Source: Lecanicillium sp. G3
Taxonomy: Eukaryota; Ascomycota; Sordariomycetes; Hypocreales; Cordycipitaceae
Assembly: GCA_037575805.1 (NCBI GenBank)
Contig: JAZHPD010000034.1
Location: forward strand, 62,001-126,000
DNA: 64,000 nucleotides
Reading direction: 5' to 3'
Positions 24,360 through 34,300 of this stretch are shown one piece after another. The translations under genes were made by a program, and so were the position numbers. Each line of letters begins with the position of its first letter. Positions within the stretch are counted from its first letter, which is position 1. Under the pieces are notes generated by a model, which saw only the letters and a program-made list of their open reading frames with translations, was not told where the DNA came from and searched no databases.

Positions 24360-24784
24360 TATGCGCCAATCCGCCACTAATTCATACGGATCTTAGCCGA
24401 AATCTGACTTAGGCGTGTCAATGATCAAGGGAGTGACTGGCGACGGGGGGACTGCTTCAGGGGCAGGCTCATACCTTTTTCATTTTTTTTTTTAAAAAAA
24501 AAAATGAAAAAGGAGGGGGGGGGGATCAGGCAATATTATATTCAATCTGTATGGTAACAATTCATAGGGGTCATTTGCGGCTGTAAAAGAAAAAGTAACA
24601 GCCAGGAATGGCGTTGGATCGTGTCTATCTAAATGTCCAGTAGAATTGTTGGGGAGGGGGGCATCAGAAGGTACAACGGCAGTACCTCTGATGGGCCCAA
24701 CGCCCCGCCGCCCACCCGCCAGCAGGAGCTCTCGCTATTTTCCTTCCTTAACAAGAGAGGGACACTTGATCCGCCTTTGACAGT
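24360..24784 (-). repeat. Right arm of the inverted repeat flanking the NLR gene
   Basis: This is the reverse complement of 19580-19956, slightly longer because of insertions. It includes a 40 bp perfect palindrome at 24474-24513. It ends in CCTTTGACAGT, whose last nine bases are the duplicated target of the nested element. Confidence 0.88.
24474..24513. repeat. 40 bp perfect palindrome (T11/A11 core)
   Basis: CCTTTTTCA plus eleven T is followed by eleven A plus TGAAAAAGG, symmetric base for base. The equivalent place in the left arm (19813-19841) has the T/A core but degraded flanks. It could extrude as a cruciform. Confidence 0.85.
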
Positions 24785-25407
24785 GAGGCCTGAAATTTGC
24801 AGGAACGATTTTGAAATTCGCAGGAACGATTTTACCGTATTGATCTTAGCGCCAGTACGCTCCCCACCCAACTTTGTAGGCATCATTACCCATTCAAATT
24901 CGTGCTTTGTATTCGTATCTAAGGCCTATTTTGAGGAAGCACCCATTGATGGAAGACGTCCTCTTGGCTACGAGGCAGGCTGTGAGGCAGGCTGCGAGAG
25001 TGGCTGCGAGAGTGGCTGCGAGAGTGGCTGCCAGAGAGGCTGCCAGAGAGGCTGCCAGAGAGGCTGCCAGAGAGGCTGCCAGAGAGGCTGCTAAACGCTA
25101 TACTGGGTCAATAAAGACGGCGGAGGCACCATACCATAGCCAAAAATAGTAAGCGTGGCCGTGATGTGTGTCATTTATGACCCAAAGCCGTGGCTAATTT
25201 ATGATATTATATGTTGTATTAACCTCTACTCTATACAGGCGAATTCTTGAAGCATTATTGTAACTATCGCGATTTTTAGGCTATAGTGAGGTCTTAGAGT
25301 GAAATATTGACCTCTAATTGGACAGAAATTTTTAGCGTCACGCTAAGCCGTATAGGGTAAAATCGTTCTTACGAATTTCAAAATCGTTCCTGCAAATTTC
25401 AGGCCTC
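24785..25407. mobile_element. Non-autonomous Mutator-like (MULE-type) miniature element
   Basis: The 623 bp element has terminal inverted repeats of about 53 bp (24785-24837 and 25355-25407) starting GAGGCCTGAAATTTGC, with the first 36 bases identical. It is flanked by a perfect 9 bp duplication TTTGACAGT (24776-24784 and 25408-25416). A 9 bp duplication with long inverted repeats is the hallmark of Mutator-like elements, known in fungi from Hop. It encodes no transposase and contains a 12 bp tandem array, so it needs a transposase from elsewhere. It inserted exactly at the outer end of the NLR-flanking repeat. Confidence 0.85.
24972..25091 (+). repeat. 12 bp tandem repeat, ten units
   Basis: There are two units of GAGGCAGGCTGY, three of GAGAGTGGCTGC and five of CAGAGAGGCTGC. 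They lie inside the Mutator-like miniature element. The unit length is a multiple of three, so it keeps frames open on both strands; this does not imply a protein. Confidence 0.92.
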
Positions 25408-25416
25408 TTTGACAGT

Positions 25417-28400
25417 AGCTCGGACGTCGCCCTGCAGTTGGCAATGAGCCGCATCCTATTTAGTATATACAAAAAAAATAATCAACTCCATCAATTTCCA
25501 AATCTGTACCTCTTTGATTCACTGATATAATTTATAATAACACACCCCCCTTGCGATTTGTTTGCCAAGTGTTACTGGGGCGCGTCTTTGTCCATAAAAA
25601 GGCTGCAAGACGATTTGCTTTTTTGTTTCAACATTGCAGATTGGAGCCGCTTTCCTTGCTTCTTTTAGATATTTATTAATCAAATCTCTTTCTTTTTTCT
25701 CTTTGTGCCATGGCTTATTTTGCTTTTTTCCTCGTTCTTTTCTCTTCCCGTTTCCTCCTCTTTTTTCCGTGCCTTTTTTTGCTTTTTTGTTGGTCGGCCG
25801 CTTGGGGACCGTCCCCCTCCCCCCGGGCCCCTGGCAGTCAAAACTTCTGCAGGTTTCAGAGCGCTAGATATCACTGCGGCAGGTGGGTAGAACTTCATGC
25901 GTACAGAGGCGAGCGAGGTGAGGCCCTGCGGGAGAAAAGCAAAGTTTTTAGCTCCATGGAAGTGTGTGATAGGAGAGAAAAGAGACGAAATTGAAAGTCT
26001 ACGCCACGTTTGATTACTTCCAATTCGTTTTTCTTTTCATTGATACTAGAAAGATGATTGATTTCTTTTGTAAGCCTGGACCGAACTCTGCAGGTTGGTC
26101 TTCTTATATCGTATGTTCTAGACTTGGACAGGCTTCATCGCCGTCTTGCCACCGCTAGAGACTCAGTACGCATATGGCACACATGAATCAATCCAAGATT
26201 TCACAGGAGACATCGCATGACGTCTAACATGCCATTTATGCAATCTTCAAAAGCCACTGGATATATTTTGGCGCAATGCGTTGCGTCTTTGCGGCCATCC
26301 GGCGCACCGCCATGATCGGGGCGGCCCGTCCGACTCCGTCCCCGTCTTCAAAACGGGGCTGGCGGTGATGGTTGACAATCTTTCCTTTGAAGGTTGAAAG
26401 CGAAGGAGGGAAAAAAAAAATGGTATTTTATTTTTCTTGCAATTGGCTTTGGTTTAGTACAGAGTCCGGGTTTACGCTAGTCTTCCTTTTTTTTATTATT
26501 TTTCTTTTTAATTTGTCCCTGGATTTGTTTCGTTTCGAGTCCCAAGCGCCTGGGTCGAATGCAGGCACAGGCGCAAGCTTGCATGCAAGCTAATGCAAGT
26601 TGTTGCTTTTTTTGGTCCATTCTTCTGGCTCAGGCCGCTGGGATGTCCAGGGGTCCTTGTTTGAATCACGGATAGAGATTGTAACCTGCGCGAGACGTTG
26701 TGTTTCGTTGGGGGGAGGGGTTAAACTGGCTTACACGGCTCGGCCGTCAACCCAGCATGACAGGATCTCGCGACGTGCAGTTGTGAGACTGTTGAACATG
26801 CATATTCTCCGAAGTTGCATGCGCAGTGTACGCAGAAACCGCACAGTTACTGGGAGCCAATAGCGCATTGGCATGCCAGACAAGCAGCAGTAACAAAGGG
26901 CACTGTGCTAGATTTATCTCATTTCTTTATTATTATTATTATTAGTAGTAGTATTTTTCCATCCGTGTCCTTGCTCGAAACCGCCCGCCCCCGCCCCCCG
27001 AAAGTCCATAACCCAGTTTGTCCTTGGGATTTATTTTTCGCCCCTGTGAAGGCATACCATATCACCAACCTTATAACCAACCAATTTACAAACAAATAAG
27101 AAGGAAAAAATGACAAGTTTCTCACACTGTTCGGCCTCCTTTGGCACCGAAACCCAGGGCCGATTAATGAGTTGCAGCTGTCAGCTAGGAAGATGCAGTC
27201 GCAACGCGTCGCGTGTGCGTATAAGTTTGGTATGCTAATAAGTTGGCGTACTCCCCTCAGCCAGCCATTTACCCCGACTAACTCCAGCGGGCGCTGGGTA
27301 ACAAACTAGTTAGTTAGTTGGCTCCAGCCGAGCTCATCTGGGCTGGCTACCTGGTTTGTTTCAGCTCATGTTGGGGGAATGAGATCTTCGGCGCCGTGGC
27401 AATCGGCCTGGCTTGTCCGCTATCCTCCCGCCCTGGTGACGAGGCGTCCAGGCCGCCAGGGGCAGAGAAGCGAGAAAAAAAAAAAAAAAAAAATCAAGTC
27501 AGCCCAAAGAAAAGAAAAACGCCACGCAGAGCCGACGAGACCGGTGACGACAGAGAGAATAGGGCAAAAAGGCCGACGTCTGTCGCTTCGGCTGCTGGAT
27601 AATAACAGGCCCCAGTTTCGAACATCTTCAGCCACCAAGTTCTGCCACTGTCTGTGACTTTATTTGTTTCGCGGGAGGTTGACTTTTTGGCCATACGGAT
27701 TCAGCTTACAAGAGAAAATGACGCCGCAGAAAAAAAAAAAAACCTCCGAATTGTTGACCAAAAGATGCGCGGTGCTGGCGAGGCGAGAGGCGACAAGTCT
27801 TACACGCCCCTCCGCCATCGCCCATCGTCCAGAAACAGAAACCAATTCTTTCCATGGCCTTACCGTATGTGGCCCAATGACAATGACCAAGACCTGTCTG
27901 CAAAGAAACCGGGCAAAAGAAGAGACACACACACTTGCTCTGGTTTCTGCTCTTTCTTCTTCTCTCTCGCCTCTGCCCCTTGACTACACGCCTCCCCCCT
28001 TCTTCCCCCCGCCTTCGGGCCACCCTCCCTTGCGAGCACACACACTTGTGTATAAAACCACCGAAAAACGCCGCTGCCTGCCAGCCAGACCAACTCACGA
28101 GCCTTGGGGCGGGAAAAGAAGTTGAGAGACGCGTCTCACACACCCCGCATTCACTCTTTGCCCACCCAACTATCATCGTCGTCGTCGTCGCTCTTCTGGC
28201 GTCTCGTGCTTCTCCCCACCCTTCCTCCATTTGTTTTCTCGTCCTATCATGTTTTTGACTCTGGCCAGATGCCGTTGCAGCTAGTGGTACCCACGCGTTC
28301 AATCGAGCCTTTTCTATTTTCCTCCCAAGTTTGTGGTAGCGTCGTCTCTTGTTTGTCTCGGTGGCCTCTTGTCTCCTCCCTCCTCTCCATGTTTGCTTTT

Positions 28401-30215
28401 TCCTACTAACACCCCGTCGAATCACTTTTTCTTTCACACGTTCTTATAGCGGTGCTGCAAGCTTAAAGTGTCCTGATTGGGCCGCCGGCCTTCCGCCTCT
28501 GCCTGCGGTGCTGTCCGCGAGGAAACTCGTCCCGGCTGGCCGGTACTTGCCAGCCCTGTACCGTGTACGCGGTATACAGCGGGACCGGGGGTGTGTGTCT
28601 CGCAACCGTGGCACAATGGCTGGCTGGGTCGCGACTTTGATCGAGCCTAGCAAAATCGCATCGCCGCTTTTCCCAGTATCCCGGTGCGTTGGCTAGGCTC
28701 CTCTACAAACTTGCCGTGCTTCCCCCCCAGCGCGCAGTAGCCAAAGTCATGTAGCAAAGCATCGCGCATCTTCCTGTCTCTGCTCCCTGGTCCCGTGAGG
28801 TGTCCTGTAGTAGCTACGCATTGATGTTGTCGACACTGTAGTTTCTCGTTGCCCAGCATCTGTCTCTCCTGTCGCCAGTGAGGCCGAAACCACCATGGTA
28901 GTATTCTGACTCTTGATATGTAATCATGCTTCTCGGGGAGTGAGACGCGCTGTCTGCGTCACCAATCACCAGCACGCAAGCCCACCATCTTTCGAGTTCC
29001 CCCGCATGGAGGCTTCTCTCACACCCCCAGGAATTTACCCACATCTGCATCTAATAACAGGATCGGTTTTTTACACAAATCTCGATTGCGGTGGACCATG
29101 TATGCAGTGGTATAATATCATGTCTTGATACCTGGTAGTCTATCTAATACGTCAAGGAAAGATAAAAAACAATAAGGAATTAATCTCCAAAACCAAAGGC
29201 TCTTCGCGCTCTGCTTCCCGTCTATGTTCTGTGTGCCAAAAGGGGTAAAAGTACAAAGTGAAAACAAAAATAATATAGAACCATGTCATCATCTTCTCTC
29301 TCGGTCGCGTTGCGCTGGTTTCGTTCAGCAGCGAATCAACGGCCGACCAGAGAAAAGGATAGAATGCAACTCCAACTGTTGCCAGCAGAGCACGAGACAA
29401 TGATCCAAATCTATAAGCATAGACCGGCAGGCGCATGTGTGGTGGTCTCCAATCTTCATCCAAAACTTTTAAAACCCTGTTCCCGATAGAAAAATGAAAA
29501 GAAAAAACGAGCCATTGGCGACAATCTTGAGCAAGGCCATCGGCCGCTCCCCTCTGATGCATCAGATCCGACTTCGCGGTTCGCCCCAAACCGAGGAGTG
29601 GGGCCAAGTCTGCCTGATTCCAAGACATGTCGCGACGAGGTTGCATTCCATCGACTGTCCTCGGTCGCTGTCTGTTGGCGTCTTGTCTTGCCCTGCCGCG
29701 AAAAGATGACATATGACGAGACAAGGCCGTGGGTGGTGAGGGGAATGTGTCGGAGGCAGTCTGAAGCCCATGGGTGAAAATGGAAAAAGCAAAAAAGCGA
29801 ATCGCAAAAAGAAAAAGAAATTTTTGGCCCAAATCCGTCTATAGTCAAACGCCGCACGCACCTTTTGGGTGGTGTCCAGAAAAAAAGCAAATATTCCCAA
29901 AAGCGCGAGAAAAGCGACCAATGTCAACCTTCTCGGTGTTCCTTGCGGCTGAAACGCAAGGAGTGGCAGCGAGCCTTTTTGTGTAGTATCGACAGAAAAG
30001 AAAATGAGGCGAAATTAAATAGTCGTATCGCTGAAGAAAAACCAATATACACAGTGTAGTGGTACAGTCGAAGTGTCGAAGAAAGTGACGGGGGTCGGCG
30101 GAATCTGTAGGCGAGACCGAGTCGCACGACACGCGACAGCTTGGTTCAATCCGTCGCAGGCGCCACATGGTCGGCGGCGAAGGGTGTCGCGCAACACGGC
30201 AGGGTGCCATGGGCC
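25417..30215. other. Gene-poor region, left part
   Basis: There is no recognisable coding region in 4.8 kb. It holds simple repeats: an ATT-rich run near 26930-26951 and a 19-base A run at 27475-27493. The 27900-28450 stretch is CT-rich like a fungal leader and ends in an intron-like 3' end (TACTAAC at about 28408, TTATAG at 28448), but no credible protein follows. That stretch could be part of a non-coding transcript. Confidence 0.45.
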
Positions 30216-30311
30216 TTATCGAGGCTTCGGCGGAGGAGGGGGCTTTGGCAGACCTGTCGTGTCATAGGCGCCGCGGCCCTGGTTGCGAATAGAGCTATCT
30301 CTGTGGATCAT
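30216..30311 (-). CDS. Candidate small protein of 31 residues
   Basis: The ATG at 30311 lies in an excellent fungal start context (CCGTCACAATGATC) after a CA-rich leader. A TATATAAG box lies about 95 bp upstream on the same strand (30402-30411). The 31-residue product starts MIHRDSSIRNQGRGAY and ends in a KPPPPPKPR tail, with no signal peptide. An intron-like segment (donor GTGAGT at 30503, branch GCTAAC, acceptor CAG at 30354) suggests either an upstream non-coding exon or an alternative leader. No family is recognised. The support is context, not length, so it could be chance. Confidence 0.4.
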   Translation of the reverse strand: MIHRDSSIRNQGRGAYDTTGLPKPPPPPKPR

Positions 30312-30401
30312 TGTGACGGTTGTGTGAGTTGGAGATTCGAGGAATTGGTGTTGCTGGACAAGACTAGAGTTAGCAACTCGGTTCATGTTGGTTGGTCGTC
30401 C

Positions 30402-30411
30402 CTTATATAGA
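30402..30411 (-). promoter_or_regulatory. TATA-like element upstream of the 31-residue ORF
   Basis: On the minus strand it reads TCTATATAAG, placed to start transcription roughly 60-70 nt before the ATG at 30311. It conflicts with the alternative model of a spliced upstream leader, so at most one promoter model holds for a given transcript. Confidence 0.35.
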
Positions 30412-31231
30412 AGAGAGCAACAAGAGCTAATAAAGCTCCGTGACGTTCGCTGGTGATGGGGAGACCAGGGAAAGCGAGGGCAAACTCATAAACTTTGACT
30501 CACCTTGGGCGGTATGACGGCCTTCCAGAAGCCGATCAGGGAACACGGAAGAGATTAGTGACGGCTGATGTGTGTGTGAGAGCCAGGAAGAGAGCCGAAT
30601 GACGGCCAAGGTGTGACTTTTGCCAATAATATTGGACAAATCTGGCGGCGCGGCTAGGCTAAGGCAAGACTTGGATTGCGAGACGAGAAGGCGTTCGGCA
30701 CCGGCGCGTTGATTGAGGCAACACGAGGCGAATCACTGCTCTGACAATAGTCGGCAACTGTTCGTTTCGCTTGCTTGGTCGTAAAGGCGACTGAGACTGC
30801 GGACCGAATGGTGATCCGAGCTGCTGAGGGGTGCTATTGTTGCGGCGGGTATTGTTGCCTTTGAGAGCAGCACATAGCAAACAAGGCGAGTGGCGCGTGT
30901 ATTGGTTGATTGAGAATTGCGAAGCTGGCGAGCTTGTCGTCAAGATGATCGCTCTGTATGTAGATGTAGGCGTCGAGTTGCTCGCGGTAAACAAGAGAGG
31001 CAGATTAAGGGGGGTGTAAGTAGTCGCGGTAATAGATCAAAGCCCAAATTCAAGCGGGCAGGCAAGCAGACAAGTAAGTACTGAACTGGTAAGGCAACGA
31101 AACCGAGATAACGCTGGGTATTAGGTAGGAATAGGTAAAAAAGACGAATCGAGGAATTAAGAGGGACACAAAAAGAGAAGCTAACTTAAGGAAGGGAGGG
31201 AGCGTGAGCTTTTGTAAAGAAAGAGAACAAG

Positions 31232-31259
<28 letters not shown>
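31232..31259 (+). repeat. Poly-A tract of 28 bases
   Basis: This is the longest homopolymer in the window. It lies upstream of a 9 bp minisatellite in the gene-poor region. Confidence 0.9.
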
Positions 31260-31265
<6 letters not shown>

Positions 31266-31311
31266 CACTGCGCCAACACTGCGTGTCTTTGACTTGAGTT
31301 AAGGGGGGGGG

Positions 31312-31365
31312 GAGGTGTGTGAGGTGTGTGAAGTGTGTGAGGCGTGTGAGGTGTGTGAGGAGGGT
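31312..31365 (+). repeat. 9 bp minisatellite, about six units of GAGGTGTGT
   Basis: The units are GAGGTGTGT, GAGGTGTGT, GAAGTGTGT, GAGGCGTGT, GAGGTGTGT and GAGGAGGGT. They follow a run of ten G. Confidence 0.88.
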
Positions 31366-34300
31366 GAGGAGAGTCATACCAGCAGGGAGGGCTTTTGGGC
31401 GTATGTGGTCCGTTCTTGTTAGCCTGACAAGCCCACGGAAGGGAAAAGTTACAAAAGAAAAGAAAAAGAAGAAAAATAAAATGGTCTGTGCCCGGAACAA
31501 TTTAAAAATAAAATAATAAAAATACAATAATAAAAATGAAAAGTGTGGTAATGCGCCGCCCATTGTCCCTAGGCGGCCAAAGCACTTTAGCCCCCTGTCT
31601 GTCGTCACTTTGGTGTTAAGCCATAACTGGTTATTGGGGGGTGTGGGCAATTTCCCACTCGTCGGGTCTCCTTCGAACAGGGGAATGAATGAAAGGGGAA
31701 CTTGTGACTTGTGTGGTCCGTCAGCCCATGTTACGAGGGTACCACCCCCCAGACTGCTGCTGGAGGTGGTGGTGGTCGACCAGAGCATCTGAGTGGTTGC
31801 CGAGCTGGCAGGTTGGGTAGCCATGAAGAAAGACGCCAGGCTTGTACGGAGTACGGAGTACTGTATCCGTATGTTGCTGTTCTATTTCTGCTTCTTCTTC
31901 TTCTTCGATGCCATGCCTGTTCTGTCGTTTCCCACCAAGCCAAGGGCGATACGCTGTCCCGCTGCGAGTTCCCTCCTCTTTGGTTGGTCGGTTGGTTGCC
32001 ACAGAGCGCCGTCCTGCGCGTTCGCCCGTCGCCTGTCGCCCATAGTTAATACTGGTTCCGGTACCAGTCCTAGCCCTGCCTGTCACTGGTGCCGTGCTAA
32101 TACCACGGCCCACGTCACTGGCCAGGTGCCGGTTGGTACTGCGGGTTCGTGCCTGGTGCAGGAGGAGCATGGGTGTCGATCCGTGTCTCCCAGTGCGCCG
32201 GGTTCGCTTTTCCTCAATGGCACTCTTGCAGCGCAGCGCAGTTTGCTGCCACACGTCCCCCCTGTAGCCTGCCTGTGGCCAACCTGCAAGCCGTCTGTCT
32301 GCCTGGTTTGCCCATTTCTGGGCCGTTCCGTCTTCCGCGAGCCTTCCGTTCTGAGGCGCCCCCATCCCAAAACTAGCTCTCAGTCGTCAGGGGGCCCCCT
32401 CTGGGCAAGCTTGTTGCTGGCAACTCTACCCGGCCCGTCGTTTGTGTCAGGGTTCCTCTGGCCCATGCCATGCTTGCCTTGCGTGGAAAATTTTGCAATC
32501 TGCTGCTTTGCGATTCCTTCGTCTGCCGTTGCGTATTGTGGCAGCACCGAGCCGTCTCGCGAGCCTTGTTTTCCCTCGCGCATTTGCATTGTTTGCTGGC
32601 CCATTGCCGGCAATATCGCAGTCACTGTATGCCTAGACCTGCCTGCTGGTAATTTTGAATTGCCAAGCTCATGAGCGCTAGCTGAGCTGGGCACCACACC
32701 CTCTCGAAACAAACGGTCGTCTTCTAGCGCCAGGCCAGCTCAATAGTGTACTTTCTGTCATTCTTTCTAGCCCGTATTACCGCGGGACCGGATAGAATGC
32801 GCAGCCCTATTGACCAGCCTGGTAATATTTTATTAGTCGCATATTTGCTCGGCTGCGGTGCAGCGCAGTGCAGCTCAGCAGGGTCATGGACACATGCTTG
32901 CTTGTGGGTGGAAACGTTTTCTCCGCGCATTGATCGCATGCAGTGAAGGGGTTGGCATCTCAAAGGCGACGCTAGAAAGAAGCGTGGCCACCCATTACTC
33001 GCGACTTACACGGCGAGCCGGTCGGTGATGCTGTAACGTACCTGTAAGCTGAGGCGCAAGCCAGGTAACTTAGTCCCAGGACAAGCCAGAGCTTACTCTT
33101 GACATCCCGCGTCCCAGAAGCAGATGCCGTTTGGGGGCCGCGTAGACACATATCGACCCGCGACCAGCCTCGTCAATGCCATCCGTGCCATGTCATATCA
33201 GGCTGCAAACGAGGCACAAGAAAGGAGGAATAAGATGCTGCCGCAGACCCCTACCTATCTCGCCGAGCAGTGTGCCAGGCTGCATATACATCTTTCAGCA
33301 CATGATTCGAACGCTGCTGAATACGTGGCAGTCTGTGCTCGTGGGTTTGGGGCATATCACTCGTCGCGGCCATTTCTGTTTGCACCTGTTTGTCTCTTTA
33401 TTTTGTCATTACCCGTCCTTTCGGCTGCATGTGTGTGTATAGAGGCGCTGCTTACCGTGCATACCGCGGTCCTTTTCTAGATAACCGTTTGCCAGCCTGT
33501 TTCCCGTAGGTGACGCCAGTGGCGTGTCACAGCCAGAGCCAGCCAGCCTCGGCGTGGATCGGCTTTCGCTTGTGGGCGAGCGAGGCACGGCAGCTCATTC
33601 ATGGCTGTGTTTGACATGGACGGCACGTAGTTTGTAAATTCGGCATGGATGGTGATGCCCGTCACGGCCACCATTACGAATGAGAGTGTTTCTACGCGAG
33701 CAAGCATATATCGGCCGTGTTTTCCTCAGGCAGAGACAGATGACTGTGCGCCGCTTCGCCTGCCAGGACTGTGACGGCGACGGCAGCTGCAACTGACGGA
33801 CGGGCTGCCAGCTGGCGCTCTTGTTGTGACAGGTTGTTGAAACATCGCTGGCAGCTGGCACGTCCATGTGCATCCAAGGCCGGCTGGCCAGCCGTGAAGC
33901 AACGTTTCGCTCAGCAATCACGCAAACGCCCTCAACACCACTCTTCTCTTCTTCATCTGGCATCTATTTGTGCATTTCCGACACGATCCGTCTATTCTCG
34001 TCATCATCAGAGGATGCGCCTCCCGCTTGTGCTTGTGCTCGCAAGAAACTCGTCGCATTAGCTGCCAACACCTGCCGAAACACCACACACCACTCCAAAC
34101 CGAGAATGCGACGCTGCCATGATTCATCCTGCTGCTTCTGCTGTTGCTACCAATGGGCCACCACACCACCACGCAGACTCATCCTCATACGTACTCATGC
34201 CCACGACATACTACCTCCGTACACCAATTATCTGTTACAACCGCACACATCCCCGTCCTGGCCTGTAAAGCCACTATGGAGCCACGTGTAAGAGGCCTGT

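Larger units (their letters stand above)
19580..25417. mobile_element. Putative mobile element with ~0.4 kb terminal inverted repeats carrying an NLR gene
   Basis: Two long inverted repeats (19580-19956 and 24360-24784) flank a single intact gene, the NLR at 20631-23659. Both outer ends read (TA)CTGTCAAAGG once the 623 bp nested element at 24785-25407 and its 9 bp target duplication are removed. This TA dinucleotide at each end would fit a TA target duplication of the Tc1/mariner type, but two bases are weak proof. No transposase gene is inside, so the unit would be non-autonomous (about 5.2 kb). The alternative is two unrelated inverted copies of a dispersed repeat that bracket the gene by chance. 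The inverted repeat is directly visible; mobility is inferred. Confidence 0.5.

Noticed and set aside
24633..25094. 153-codon ORF ending in repeated ESGC/QRGC units
   Set aside because: It crosses the boundary between the inverted-repeat arm and the nested element. The repeated part is only the 12 bp array in frame.
27706..28437. 243-codon open frame on the minus strand
   Set aside because: It is the complement of a CT-rich leader-like stretch, giving a Lys/Arg/Glu/Gly-rich nonsense sequence.
31793..32674. 293-codon open frame in the gene-poor region
   Set aside because: Composition is extreme (Cys, Pro, Ser, Trp), the opposite strand is also open for 214 codons, and no motif or codon bias supports it.
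33124..33480. 118-codon ORF with a hydrophobic C-terminus
   Set aside because: The start context is fair, but there is no signal peptide, family or codon bias; it is not distinguishable from chance.
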